Shown here: piece by piece, positions 34,505 through 46,398 of the stretch | Layout: the number at the start of each line of letters is the position of its first letter | Position numbering within the stretch: the first letter of the stretch is position 1 | Source: Astragalus membranaceus | Taxonomy: Eukaryota > Streptophyta > Magnoliopsida > Fabales > Fabaceae | DNA length: 64,000 nucleotides | Reading direction: 5' to 3' | Assembly (NCBI GenBank): GCA_039519185.1 | Contig: CM076846.1 | Location: forward strand, 154,800,406 to 154,864,405 | Program-made: the position numbers and the translations under genes | The notes under the pieces: generated by a model | Database searches by the model: none | What the model saw: only the letters and a program-made list of their open reading frames with translations | Told to the model about the DNA's origin: nothing

Positions 34505-35584
34505 GTTGATAGGACCATGGTTTGGGTTAGAATACCAAGCTTGAACCTGGCCTATTACGATGAGAGCATGTTCAGGGCTCTCGCATGCGCCATAGGAACA
34601 CCAGTGAAAGTTGACCTGAATACACTGCGGGTAGAGCGAGGGAGATTTGCACGGTTGTGTGTTGAAATTAATCTCAACATTCCAGTGGTTGGGAAGGTTG
34701 GAATCAATGGGGAATGGTATAACGTTCAATATGAGGGGCTCCACATAATCCGCACGGTGTGTGGATGCTATGGTCATACACAACGGGACTGCACCACCGT
34801 CGTGAAACCTGTGAGGGCGACGACTGTAGAGAGCCAAGCGAACAAGGGGGACGTTGCTACACCTACCCTTAGCGCCGAGTCACCAATCACTGGCGCTGAC
34901 TCGGCCAAAGACGGCTCCACTATTGTAGGCGACAATCAAGGGAGCGTTGCTAATAATGAGGAACAACCTAACGTCCCTCCTCCGTGCAATTTGCATGGGG
35001 ATTGGATTAAAATTGAGAAAAAAAAAACATGTCTCCAAACCAAACAACTCCACGTCAGCAACACGCAAGGACCCACAACAAAAAAAAACTATACTTCCTG
35101 GTATGCTATTCTACAACAGGACACGTTGGAAAATTCAGTAGACATATCCACACAGCCCGAGGGACTCGAATTGGATAGTGAACATGAGAATCCAAAAATT
35201 TGGATCAAGAAGAAACGCCAACGAAATGACATGACCAAGCCTCTTCATGATGACCAGGTGAAGAACAACAAACCCCCTAATACAAGCATCATAGGAGTAC
35301 ACACAAGTGGTTATACAGCTACACGACAGCTGACAAGAGGCACACCGGCACAAGCATCAGTGAAAGCTCTGATTCAACACCAGAAAACTACAACACATGC
35401 TGCTCTGATACCTAAAGAGAAGATGAATGCTCCCAAGCTACCAAATCCGAAACCACCTGATTTATCATCCAAGCAGACTGGTGAAGATGACATGGACGTG
35501 ACTAATGTTAAAGAGGTTCCCAACAATGGTAACAGTAGTGAAGGTGTGACTGGTGAGGTGTGCCAGGAGCACCTCATGCAATGA
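34505..35584 (+). pseudogene. LINE ORF1, C-terminal part with damaged zinc knuckle
   Basis: It resumes at VDRTMVWVRIPSLNLAYYD, the block that follows DUF4283 in plant L1 ORF1, then RFARLCVEINLNIPVVGKV and a CCHC knuckle. The knuckle reads IIRTVCGCYGHTQRDC where the family has C..CGCYGH....C, so its first Cys is Arg. The rest is a polar, Pro/Thr-rich tail ending at TGA 35584. ORF1 protein coats LINE RNA. About 25 residues are missing against the first part. Confidence 0.85.
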
Positions 35585-35639
35585 CGTAATGAGAACTCTC
35601 ATTAGAGATGGCAACTCTTTCTCTAACAATTATTTATCT

Positions 35640-38600
35640 ATGATTGTGATCACTTGGAATTGTTGTGGAGCTCGAGGGAAGGATTTCCGGTGAACTCTCA
35701 TCAACTTTTACCGTAGTAGTCGTACTGATGTGGTGGCTCTACAAGAGCCAAGGTGCAGTGCTAACATTTCTCGGAGTACTATTCGTAAGCTTGGCTTCCG
35801 AAATTCCTTAGTTGTGGATGCTCAAGGTTTTTCTGGTGGATTCTGGCTTTTATGGAATAGAGATGATATTAATATACAAGTTTTGCAGGAGGACTTCCAT
35901 TTTATTCATGCAAGGGTGGATGAAAACGGAGGGGACCCCTGCCTCATCACAGTTGTTTATGCTAGCCCAAGGGAGGGGGAACGACATGACACGTGGGATA
36001 AGCGGCGCACTTTGGCAACAACTATCCAAGAACCGTGGCTTTTACTTGGTGAGTTCAATGAAATAGCAAGCACTAGTGAACAAAAAGGGGGTTCACCTCC
36101 TGATGTTCATCGTTGTAGAAGGTTTCCCACTTGGATCAATGATTGTGGGCTTCTTGAAGTCAACACCATTGGGACAAAATTTACGTGGCGTGGTCCAAAG
36201 TGGGATGGACGAAGCAGGGTCTTTAAAAGACTAGATAAGGCTCTTTGCAATGTGCCTTGGCGTATTAAATGCCAAGAAGCCATTGCTAAAGTCCTACCCA
36301 GAATAGAGTCTGATCACCACCCAATCTTGGTACTCCTAGATGGCGTCCCAATTCATGCAGATAGACTGTTTCGTTTTGAAACGGCGTGGAGTACACACCC
36401 AGAGTTCACTACCTTTGTTCAACTTCATTGGAGCAACGACACAGACCTGGCAGCTAATCTAGCCGGATTAGCGCATGATTTAAAGCAGTGTAATCAAAAT
36501 GTATTTGGGAATATTTTTAAGAGGAAGAATCAGCTGCTGGCTCGGTTAAGGGGCATCCAAAACAGTCCACGCTATGGTTATAGCGACTTCCTGGAACATC
36601 TTGAGAAGGATCTTCAACAACAACTCACAGCTACTTTGTACCAGGAAGAATGTCTATGGTTTCAAAATCAAGAGCCAAATGGATTATTGATGGGGACTGA
36701 AACACAAAATACTATCACTCTAAGACAATTGTCCGCAGAAGAAGAAATAAGATTTTAGCCCTTCGACGGGAAGACTCGACATGGGAGGAGGACCCTGCTA
36801 TGCTTAAGACGATGATAAGAACTCACTTCATTGATCTGTTCCGGGAGACTGAAGCTAACCGTGAACAGGTAATTGCAAGAAACTCATACCCCAATACTCT
36901 TGAGATGTACCACGCCTCTCTTTGCTCAAAAGTGACTTTGCCTGGATAAAGAGGGCGCTTTTTGATTTGGGGGCGTACAAAGCCTGGGAGAAGACGACTT
37001 CCTTGCGTATTTTTTCCAAAAATATTGGGACTTGACCTCACCGTCGTTGACTCACTTTGTGGACCGTATATGGACCAATCCGGAGACTATTGTTGAAGTT
37101 AACAACACTCTTGTGGTGCTCATCCCGAAGGTGGACCGACCTGAACGCGTCAAACAGCTAAGGCCTATTGCTTTCTGCAATGTTGCTTACAAGCTCATCA
37201 CCAAAATACTCGTGAACAGGATTAAACCCCATATGAATGGTATGATCTCTCCCTATCAATCTAGCTTTATTCCGGGTAGGACCATCCATCATAATATTGT
37301 CATTGCTCAAGAAATGGTGCATTCAATGAATAGAATGAAAGGCAATAGGACATTCATGTCCATTAAAATTGATCTAGAAAAAGCATATGATAGGATCAAT
37401 TGGAACTTTGCTTTGCAATGTCTTGAAGAGTGCAGGTTCCCTCCGGAGATCGTGAATATCATCAAACATTGTCTTACTACCTCCTTTTTCAAAATTCTTT
37501 GGAACGGAGACAACACAGATGCTTTCACGCCTTCTCGCGGCATCAGATAAGATGACCCCCTCTCACCTTATTTATTTGTTATCTGTATGGAAAAATTATC
37601 TCACATCATTGCAGACCAAGTTGATGCGGGGTACTGGCTGTCCATGCGAGTCGGAAGAAGTGGCCCACAGATTTCACACTTACTATTTGCAGATGACCTG
37701 CTATGCTTGCTGAAGCCTCAATTGAACAAGCTCATTGTGTCATGCACTGCTTGGATCTCTTCTGCCAAGCCTCTGGTCAGAAAATTAACAATGACAAGAT
37801 TCAGATCTTCTTCTCGAAATTCGTAAAGATATTCTACGTACACTGGCTTCACGTAGACAGCAATCGTAGGGAGGTATCTTGGCGCAAATATTGCGCATGG
37901 TAGGACAACCAGAAGCCACTTCCGCCACATTATTGATAAGGTCCAAAATAAACTTACCGGGTGGAAGAATTAATGCCTTAGCTTTGCGGGTAGAGTGTCC
38001 CTCACACAATCGGTCTTAAGCTCTATCCTATACTTTCATATGCAGTACACACGGCTTCCTAGAAATGTGTGCGACGAGCTTGAAAAAATTCAGCGAAGCT
38101 TCTTATGGGGTGATACAGATACTAGTAGAAGGCCTCACCTAGTGAAGTGGGAGGTGTGTTGCACTCATAAAAATGAAGGGGGCTTGGGGCTCAAACGGCC
38201 TAGAGAAATGAACGATGCATTTTTACAAAAAATCCTATGGAATTTAGTCACAGAGCCAAGTGCTCTTTGGTGCCAAGTGCTACAAGGAAAGTATGGTAGA
38301 AACAACAAACCCATAAACCGGATGATTGCTCGCGGATCGGACTCACCTCTTTGGAAGGCGCTCACAGGTATCTGGGACCAATTTCAACAACAAATTATTT
38401 GGAAAGTAGGAGATGGAAAGACCATAAACTTCTGGTTGGACAAGTGGGTCCCAAACAAAGGCCCCTTGCTCAACGTTATTGTGGGGGCTGCTCACAGCCT
38501 CGATACTACGCTCCACCTCAACGACTTGGTCACGACAAATGGAAGATGGAATGATGATATTCTAAAGCATCATCTACCATTGAACACCCTCCAGAAAATC

Positions 38601-39456
38601 ATTGCCATTCCTCCACCTTTGGAGGAAGATGGATCAGATCAAATTGGTTGGAAGGGGAATACTCACTCCATGTTCACAACAAAAGGTGCTTACACCTCCC
38701 TATGCGCCCCAAGCCCAAGCCTAGAGGGGGACTGGGAGAGCATTTGGAAGTGGAAAGGTCCACACCGTATTCAAACCTTCATGTGGATTGTTGCTCACGG
38801 TTGCCTGCTGACCAATGAACGACGGCACAAATGGAACACAGCAACATCTCAACTTTGTAGCGCCTGTCAACTGCAGGGTGAAAGCCAAATGCATGCATGT
38901 CCTGCGTGACTGTATATATGCCACTCGCATTTGGCTCCGGGTCTTGCCATCATCGCATGTCACAATTTTCTTCGATGTACAGGGACGGGATTGGGTGTTT
39001 GGCAACATTAACAGCTCGCAAACATCCACACAAGGTGATGCTTGGAACTTAGTCTTCATGGTCACATGTTGGTTCCTCTGGCAGTGGAGAAATAAATCAG
39101 TTTTTGATCAAGATTTCCGTAGGCCCGTTGATGGGGTGGCAGTCATCCTCAGCTTTGTGCGTGACATTCACCTCAACATGCGGCACCATACTACCATAGC
39201 TACGCGTGAGACAGTGATGATAAGGTGGCAACCTCCTCCTATAGAGTGGACGAAATTAAATTGTGATGGCAGCAGCAAACTTGACATGGGTCAAGCTGGA
39301 TGTGGGGGCATGTTACGTAACTGTGATGGAATATGGTTGAAGGGGTATTCCTCCAATATTGGGACTTGCACTGCGCTCCAAGCTGAAATGTGGGCGATGT
39401 GGCTGGGCGTTTAGCTTGCTCGAGATATGGGAATTCAAAAGCTTATAGTGGAAAGT
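35640..39456 (+). pseudogene. LINE ORF2: endonuclease, RT, zinc domain, RNase H (broken)
   Basis: The ATG at 35640 opens MIVITWNCCGARGKDF; a stop follows. Endonuclease motifs are VVALQEPRC (about 35732) and SDHHPIL (about 36309). Reverse transcriptase runs from about 37090: LIPKVDRPERVKQLRPI, KIDLEKAYDRINW (about 37366), then a stop in place of the usual Gln/Gly before DDPLSPYLF, and LLFADDLLC (about 37681) with the catalytic Asp pair. After frameshifts come the zf-RVT region (38000-38900) and RNase H (LNCDGSSKLD at about 39255, GCGGMLRN). An LTR element interrupts it at 39457 and it resumes at 51001. It is the target-primed reverse transcription enzyme, now inactive. Confidence 0.9.
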
Positions 39457-40535
39457 TGTAATACCCTAATTTTGTCCTATCCAAAAAAAGAGAAATTTTA
39501 TTTATTTTAATAAAAATAATTATTTTTTTCTCTGCCATGTTTTATTTTATTTTAGTTTGCTACAAGTTTTAAATTTTTGAAAAAAATAATAATTAGAAGT
39601 GAAGAAATAAAAATAAGCCAAGAAGGAAGTGGGGGGGGGGTCTATTAATAATAAGGTGCTGTCATGGAAGCCCAACCCAGCAAAATAGCTAGCCCAATTC
39701 GCCTAGCCCACTCCTCCACCAAGCCCAATCCAACTCCTCCACCAAACCCAACCCATATCCTAACCCTAACCCATATCCAACCCATAACCCAACACCCAAC
39801 TCCATCCAACCCACTCCAACTAAACCCTAATTCGCATACCCCCCCCTTTAACCCTAAAATGTGTCCACATTCACTCTCCCCCTAACCCAAAAATCCATCC
39901 ACATTCATCCCCAAAACCCAAAAAAATTCGGCCACCCCCCCTATTATCCCATGGTCAAAACCCCACCTTTCTCCTTTCCACACTCCACCTTTCCTCTTTT
40001 CCCTCAATCCCACTTCCCCACATCCACTTCCCCATACACTCCACCCTTCCCATCACTCCCTCTCTCTTTTCTCTCACTCCCTACGCCTCCTCCCTCTCTC
40101 CTTACCCCTCCCCCCATTCGACCCCACTCTCTCTCTCTCACACTCAACCATCCCTTCTCTCTTTCCTCTCTCACACTCAAACTTCACTTCATCCTCTCTT
40201 TCTCTCCCTCACCTACGACTTCTTCCCCTCCTCTCACACACTCATTTTCTTTTCTCTTCACACACTCATCCATTCTTCTCCCTATCACACACTTCACACT
40301 TGGCACTCCTCCCTCACACACAACACTCAACCTTCCTCTCCTCCCTCACATAAACCTACGGCCCTCCTCTCCCCTTATCTCACATGTCTTTTTATTTTTT
40401 CCCCTTCAACAACTACCTCCAAACCTTCACCCCTCCATCATATCAAACCCTTCTCAAGTCAGAAAAAATACTGTACAAGGCATGGTTGAAGTCAGAGAAA
40501 ACGAAGAAGGAAGAAAAAAGAGTTTTTTTTCTTTG

Positions 40536-40543
40536 TATAAATA
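40536..40543 (+). promoter_or_regulatory. TATA box of the 5' LTR promoter
   Basis: TATAAATA followed by GAGGGGAGG. The same box is at 49037-49044 in the 3' LTR. It is the best candidate for the element's own pol II promoter. Confidence 0.6.
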
Positions 40544-41074
40544 GAGGGGAGGCCATGACTTTGAAGAAAAAACGGTTTTAGAGGAGGAGGAAAGCATTCT
40601 TTCGAAAAAAAGAGGGACTCTTAGAAAAGAAAAAAAAATCTTCTGAAAAAAACTAGGGCTTCTCTTCTCTTCCTCCTTCCTAGATTTTTTTATTAGTTTA
40701 AAAAGTTCACTTGTATTGAAGAAATTCGAAGAAGGAAATTTCTTCAACATTTCTGGATTTGTTCAAGGTATAAAAATGTAATAATTTGTAGTATTGTTGC
40801 TTTTTTTTGTAATTTTTAGTTATTATAATTTTGTTCATATAATCATTGCCATTGTATTTTAATTATTGTTGTTCATGTGTTTTTTCGTTTTTTTTAGTTA
40901 CTGTTTTTATTTTGTTGTTGTCATGTTTTTATATTAGTTGCTGTTTTTTTATAAATATTAGATACTGTTTTTATAAATATTGGTTGTTTTTTCTTTTTCT
41001 TCCTTGAACATATTATTGCTTTTTTTAGTTTAGTTGCTGTTTTTATAGATATATATGTTGTTATTATTGTTTTT

Positions 41075-41440
41075 GCAATTTTCGGACTAAAAAAGTGCTA
41101 AAAAAAAATATGTTTTTTTTAAAAAATGGTTACTAATTTTCGGACTAAAAAAGTGCTAAAAAAATATGTTGTTTTTTAAAAAAATGGTTACTACTTTCGG
41201 ATTTAAAATAAACCAAAAAAAATGTGTGTTCCTTTTATTTAGGTACTAATATTTTCGGTCTAAAAAAAAAATAATAAATAAAAAATGTTGTGCTTTTTTT
41301 AAATAAATTATTCTAATTTTCGGATTTTAAAAAATGATAAAAAAGGATATGTTGTTTTTTTCCAACAATTACTATTTTTCGGATAAAAAAAAAGTGATAA
41401 AAAATGTGTTCCTTTTTATTTTCGGATTTAAATAAAGTTT
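41075..41440 (+). repeat. Degenerate tandem array with TTTTCGGA cores
   Basis: About six units of 55-65 bp of the form TTTTCGGACTAAAAAAGTG ... TATGTTGTTTTTT ... GGTTACTA. The last units are weaker. The array is copied in the 3' LTR at about 49577-49940. Confidence 0.75.
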
Positions 41441-42501
41441 TTTTTCAAATACTAAAAAATATTTTTTTTAAAAATAAATGGTTACTAGTGTCACTACTCT
41501 TTTCTAAAAAAAATAACATAATAACAAAAATCTTTTTCAAAAAAAAAGTAAAAAGGCCCCCTTTTATTTAGATAATAACTATGACAACAAAAAAAAAACA
41601 ACAAAAGAATTTTTCTCCATAATCCGCTTTCAAAATACCACTTGTTTAGTCTAGGTTTTTTTTTGAGGAAAAGCGTTTCAAGAACCACGTGTTCTAGGGT
41701 AGAATAGTAAAAAAGGTAATAGACCCGTCAATCGTTTTTTTTAGCGTCAAAACGCTATTTACGCCCCCCCGCAACCATTTTTTTCTAGCGTCAAAACGCT
41801 ATTCACACCTCCCTTTTTAATACAACTCCTTTATTATTTGCACCCCCCCTTTTATCACTTACTCCGCTTTTTTTTCACAATGTGATGCTTCCGAACCGTT
41901 CTTTTTTTTTTCTTTCTTTCGAAAAATCGAATTCGCGCAAAAAATAGGTTGTCTATAGCGGTCACTCTGGGCCTGGCTTGTTTGAACGCTATAAATACCT
42001 TCTTTTCCGAATAAGCCATTAATGACGACCACTCTGGATTTATCTGTTTGGTCACCATGAACGGTCTCTAGTTTTCCCAAACTTTTCAAAAATAAAAAAT
42101 AAAAAAATACCAACACACAAATATTTTCTACCCAAGAACTACGTAGCTTTGATTTCTCCATCGCACCCGGAGATACGTAGGAGCGGGGGCCCACTCCCGT
42201 CGAGCGCGAAAAACTAAAATTTTTATTAAGTCTTCCTTTCTTTTTTTTTTCTTCTTCGCAAACAATCAAAAATGGGTAAACAAAGTTTTTTCTTTTAAAA
42301 CTAACTTTTTCTACACATTAAATTAAAAGGTAACCTTTTTAGGATGTTGCGGGGTGCTAGTACCTTCCCCGCACTTAATCGACCCCCGAACCCAAAAACA
42401 AAGGTTTTTTCAATGTTTTCCTAAAAATAAATATTGATGGCGGCTCCATTGTTCAAAAGCAACGAAGAATCCCTCCTCCCGGATTTTTCGGTCGCTACAG
42501 C

Positions 42502-42519
42502 TGGCGACTCCACTGGGGA
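42502..42519 (+). promoter_or_regulatory. Primer binding site, tRNA-Arg type
   Basis: TGGCGACTCCACTGGGGA lies two bases after the LTR end. It matches the tRNA-Arg-type primer site known for Ogre/TAT elements, with TGG pairing the CCA end. Confidence 0.8.
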
Positions 42520-43464
42520 CTATTTAAGAGGGTCAAGCCTAATTTAGTTAAATGTGTAGATATTCGTTAGTTTAGCACCTTTGTTTACCCTTAGTCTTTC
42601 TATTAGCACGTCCATTTCATTTATCTGTTTATTTGCTTTATTGAACCTTAGGGTAGAAGACCTTTGTACTATTATCTGTATTTCTTTTGCAGCATGGGTA
42701 GTTTAGGCTGCTTATATCACGCACATCACCTACACATTGCACACACTCTTGAGCGGGGCCCTATACCCGGGTCTAAAAAAAACTAGGACGAGTGGAGGCG
42801 ATTAGTGTCAGTCATTCTGGATTTTATCTGTCTGACTCTCACGAAAGCCTCAGCCAGAGTACGCTCTTTCGTGATATCCCACACCAGGTAGCTCGCTATC
42901 GTTGTGGGTCATATCACGAAGGAGATTTCAGCTCTGGAGACCCTTGTGAGGAAGTGATTAGAGCCGCCTGAGAGATTGATCACACAAGTAGCCCTAGACC
43001 GTAACCTGTATATAAGACCTAACCTGTTTAGGACACAAGGGCAATTCACCTACCCGCTGCATCATCGCAGATATTGTTTTTTTTAAAAAAAAAAAAATCA
43101 TCAAGCCATAAAAAAAAATCATCTATCTCCTTTTCCTTTTTACGTGTATATGATGAGACACATAGTTAATGTTATCTCAAAATTGAATCACCAAAAAAAA
43201 CTTCTTTTTTAACACGTGCAACATCATTCTTCGTTCATCCATCATACAGAATCATTATTTCAAAAAAAATGATAAAAGCCCTTACATGCATTCATTTCAT
43301 TAAGCATACACATACATGTTCCCATTCATTCAATTGTCCATGCATCACTCATATTTTCATCCATTCATATACTCATATCATGTACCCTATCAACAGAGGA
43401 AAAAAAAAGAGAAGGCAAGCTGGTGCGTCCACATCGATATTGGACTCGTTCTCAGGCTAGAAAC
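42520..43464 (+). other. Leader region of the Ogre-like element
   Basis: About 945 bp between primer site and gag with no long frame. Autonomous Ogre elements carry an extra ORF ahead of gag; none is visible here. CTCACGAAAG and CTTTCGTGATATCCCAC near 42838-42880, with ATATCACGAAGGAG at about 42911, could pair and may be packaging or dimer structures. Confidence 0.5.
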
Positions 43465-45108
43465 ATGGAAGAAAATCAGGACAATCCGCCTCAAGATAAC
43501 CCAGATCAAGGCAATCCACATCAGAACCTAGGCAATCAAGAGCTTAGGGCAGAAATAGATGGGATGAAAGAACAGATGGCTGAAATCTTAAAGGTTCTAC
43601 AAGCTTTGAGGGGCAAAGACACAAGTGAAGATGTCTCCGCTGGGAACACGGAAAATCAAGTTACCAACCCTCCTCCTCCCAATGGACTCGAGATCCCGCA
43701 TACAATGCCCCCTACTGGGCCTGATGGCCAAGGTTACATATGGCCTCCTTACGGACTTCCACAAGGTTACACCCCTCCGACAGTCGATGCTAATCCAGAA
43801 GACGGTCCCTCAGGAGTCGCGTGCCAACAACAGCCTACACCAACGGATCACGATTCGGGGGCACCACAAGTTCAAAACCCGAACCCCGTTGTCATACCGC
43901 AAGAACTCCCACTTGGCTGCCCTCCACCGCCGATAGTTGACGTTCAAGCTCAAGGTTCCAACCTTAGGAATCCCACTCATTCACATACCCCAAATGTGAA
44001 CCCAGCCATAGTTCCGATGATCCATCCTTACTATGGTATGAGTGGGCTCCCTCACGATCACTCTATGGAGAACCCTCAAGCCAAAGACAAGCTACAAATG
44101 CTTGAGGAAAGGTTGAGAGCAGTTGAAGGATCCAATATTGGGGCAACCGGCGCTTATGACTTGTGTCTCGTCCCTAATGTAGTCATTCCTCCCAAGTTCA
44201 GGGTGCCAGATTTTGATAAATACATGGGTGTAACCTGTCCTGCTAGCCATCTGACCATGTACTGTAGAAAAATGGCCGCCTTTGCACATGATGATAAACT
44301 GCTCATTCACTACTTCCAGGACAGTCTAGCTGGGGCAGTCTCAAGATGGTACATGCAGTTGGAACGCAACCACATTCGATGTTGGAAAGATCTGGCCGAT
44401 GCTTTCCTCAAGCAATATAAATACAACATCGACATAGCTCCCGATAGAGCACAGTTGCAGAATATGGTGAAAAGAAACCATGAATCATTCAGGGAGTACG
44501 CCCAACGTTGGAGAGGACTAGCAGCGCAGGTGGCACCACCTTTACTGGAAAAGGAGATGGTATCCATGTTCAGGGACACTTTGCAGTCACCCTTCTATGA
44601 CAGGTTGATTGGGAGTGTATCCTCTAACTTCTCAGATATGGTCACCATAGGGGAAAGGTTAGAAAGCGGAATGAGAAATGGGAAAATTACTCACGGTTCA
44701 ACCGAAAACGATGAAGGAGAAACCGATTCCATAACAGGACCAGGAAAAGCCTCTTACGCTTCCAAAAACCGTCCCCAAGCCCTGCGCTTCTCTACCCAAA
44801 CCAGTAGAATTCATGGGCCACCAAACTATCCAGAAAGGAAGCATGTACCGTTTGATCCAATTCCCGTATCCTACTCAGACATGTTCAACCACCTCACCAA
44901 TCACAACTTAATCTCCCCCCGCCCGATGAGACCTATTGAACCTCCTTTCCCGAGGGGCTACGACCCAAATGCCACATGCGATTTTCACGCAGGCGCAATT
45001 GGGCATTCAGTGGAAAACTGCAAGGCGCTGAGACATGTGATTCAGGATCTGATCGAATCCAAATGGTTGAACTTCAATGAAGGCAATAACTCATTTCTAG
45101 GGGCATGA
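43465..45108 (+). CDS. gag: Ogre/TAT-type Gag protein, intact
   Basis: An uninterrupted frame of 547 residues from ATG 43465 (MEENQDNPPQDNPDQ); the frame is open further upstream without another ATG. The N terminus is Gln/Asn/Pro-rich with a short coiled stretch (ELRAEIDGMKEQMAEILKVL). The capsid part follows from about residue 230: PPKFRVPDFDKYMGVTCP, HYFQDSLAGAVSRWYMQL, FLKQYKYNIDIAPDRAQLQ and ESFREYAQRWRGLAAQV, all typical of TAT-lineage Gag. Near the end CDFHAGAIGHSVENC is the C..H...GH....C zinc-knuckle variant of this group. Gag forms the cytoplasmic particle. It is the only intact retroelement protein in the window; the pol that should follow is gone. Confidence 0.92.
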   Translation: MEENQDNPPQDNPDQGNPHQNLGNQELRAEIDGMKEQMAEILKVLQALRGKDTSEDVSAGNTENQVTNPPPPNGLEIPHTMPPTGPDGQGYIWPPYGLPQGYTPPTVDANPEDGPSGVACQQQPTPTDHDSGAPQVQNPNPVVIPQELPLGCPPPPIVDVQAQGSNLRNPTHSHTPNVNPAIVPMIHPYYGMSGLPHDHSMENPQAKDKLQMLEERLRAVEGSNIGATGAYDLCLVPNVVIPPKFRVPDFDKYMGVTCPASHLTMYCRKMAAFAHDDKLLIHYFQDSLAGAVSRWYMQLERNHIRCWKDLADAFLKQYKYNIDIAPDRAQLQNMVKRNHESFREYAQRWRGLAAQVAPPLLEKEMVSMFRDTLQSPFYDRLIGSVSSNFSDMVTIGERLESGMRNGKITHGSTENDEGETDSITGPGKASYASKNRPQALRFSTQTSRIHGPPNYPERKHVPFDPIPVSYSDMFNHLTNHNLISPRPMRPIEPPFPRGYDPNATCDFHAGAIGHSVENCKALRHVIQDLIESKWLNFNEGNNSFLGA

Positions 45109-46286
45109 AGAGTCATTTGTCAATGCTATTGAAGGCGTTCAAAATGCTAGAGAAGACATCATCATCCTTGTGCGCTGTTATCCTGCATCTAAAGCACTTA
45201 TGAATTGGGGGACCGTCGATTTTCTTGTGATTTTTAGTTCAAAGTAATTTTCTTGTAATGCAATCCTATGGCTCTGCCCAAGGCCTTAGGACATTTCAAT
45301 AAGGGCACACATGTTTCTTTTCAATATCAATATTAATAAAATAGCATTTTGAATTTTCCCATAGACTTCTTCGCTCATTCGCTCGATTCGCTTCTTCCTC
45401 CATCTTTCAATTTCTACTAATGCAGATCTAAATAAGTTGTCCTTGAAAATAACAACATCGTTGACTCATATCATAACTTCTATCAGCCCAAACTAAGGAA
45501 GATGTAGAAGATAACTGAGAAAACTCCTCCAGAGGTAATGAGAATAATGAAGCAGGAGGATGAAGTGGTCCAGCTTCTCGTGGAATCAAGTGAGATGATT
45601 AACTTGGGAACGAGAGAAAGCAAAAAGATGTTAGAATGAACATCACACCAAAAGGGCAGTGAATCAAGAAAATTCACTCGCATTACTTTGTCTGACACAA
45701 GATACCCACCGGTGTAAGAAAATCAGTGATTGTCAATAAATTTGGTCTGTCGTTACAACCTTCCAAGTAAGATCATCGCGAACAGTGGGGAAAGGTTTGT
45801 GTGGAGACCCCAAGTCGAGCATCATAACCCCTCCCCGTACCACCCAAAAATGAATGAGGCAGTTGCGGCGACAAACAAAGAATATCAGAGATGATAGTAA
45901 CCTTCAAATGCTCCTTTTTACCTTACATGGAGACCAGACCTTGTTTCACACTTCAACAGGGGCAACCCCGTGCGATGGAAGCAACACTTCCATTAAACCT
46001 TATCAAACAAAAGGATGGTTGTTTTGTGTCATATCAGAAAGGAGCAAAGGAAGATTAACAGAAAAGGGTTCGTCCCCGACAATTTCAAGGAGACTTGGTG
46101 CCCAAGAAAATCATACCCATCCAAAAGGATCCCCGTGGAAGATGGACCCTGAGCTATGAAGGACCTTATGCAGTAAAGAAATCATTCTCTGGAGGGGCCC
46201 TAACCCCCATGAAAATAGATGGCGAAGACGTCCCACTCCCGATGAATTCTGATGCGGTCAAATACTATGCCCAAAAACGCATATAA
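45109..46286 (+). pseudogene. Pol remnants (pre-RT linker and post-integrase tail)
   Basis: After gag there is decayed sequence, then a remnant at about 45485-45715 with TEKTPPEVMRIMKQEDEVVQ and EMINLGTRESKKM, the linker that lies between protease and RT in this lineage. From about 45918 comes LHGDQTLFHTSTGATP, the block just after the integrase core, then frameshifted pieces to PKKIIPIQKDPRGRWTLSYE and GPYAVKKSFSGGALTPMKID (46095-46286), the C-terminal tail of pol. RT, RNase H and the integrase catalytic core are deleted between them. Confidence 0.8.
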
Positions 46287-46319
46287 AGAAAAAAAAATGA
46301 GCCAAGAGAAACAAGCTCG

Positions 46320-46398
46320 CTAGGCCGAAAACCCGAAAGGGCGGCCTAGGCAAAAATTAGAGCGACCCGGTGGATTGAAAACCCAAAGGGGCAATCCA
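46320..46398 (+). ncRNA. Two adjacent stem-loops with matching architecture
   Basis: Hairpin 1 (46320-46349): CTAGGCC pairs GGCCTAG, with inner CCC-GAAA-GGG. Hairpin 2 (46371-46398): TGGATTG pairs CAATCCA, with inner CCC-AAA-GGG. Both are followed by GGCAAAAATTAG. The outer stems differ in sequence but each pairs perfectly. They lie just after the end of pol, so they would be part of the element's RNA. This is a structural inference only; no function is known to me. Confidence 0.55.

Larger units (their letters stand above)
39457..42499 (+). repeat. 5' LTR (3,043 bp) of the Ogre-like element
   Basis: It runs from TGTAATACCCTAATTTTG to GGATTTTTCGGTCGCTACA. A pyrimidine-rich block (39664-40470) gives long Pro/Ser frames by chance. 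The TATA box is at 40536. A degenerate tandem array with TTTTCGGA cores lies at 41075-41440, and two TAGCGTCAAAACGCTA hairpins at about 41740 and 41786. The shared LTR motif is at 42133-42205. Confidence 0.92.

Noticed and set aside
39664..40544. Long Pro/Ser/Thr-rich open frames in the LTR (also 48166-49045).
   Set aside because: They lie in a pyrimidine-rich LTR segment; a C-run length change breaks the frame between two otherwise near-identical LTRs, and no domain is seen.
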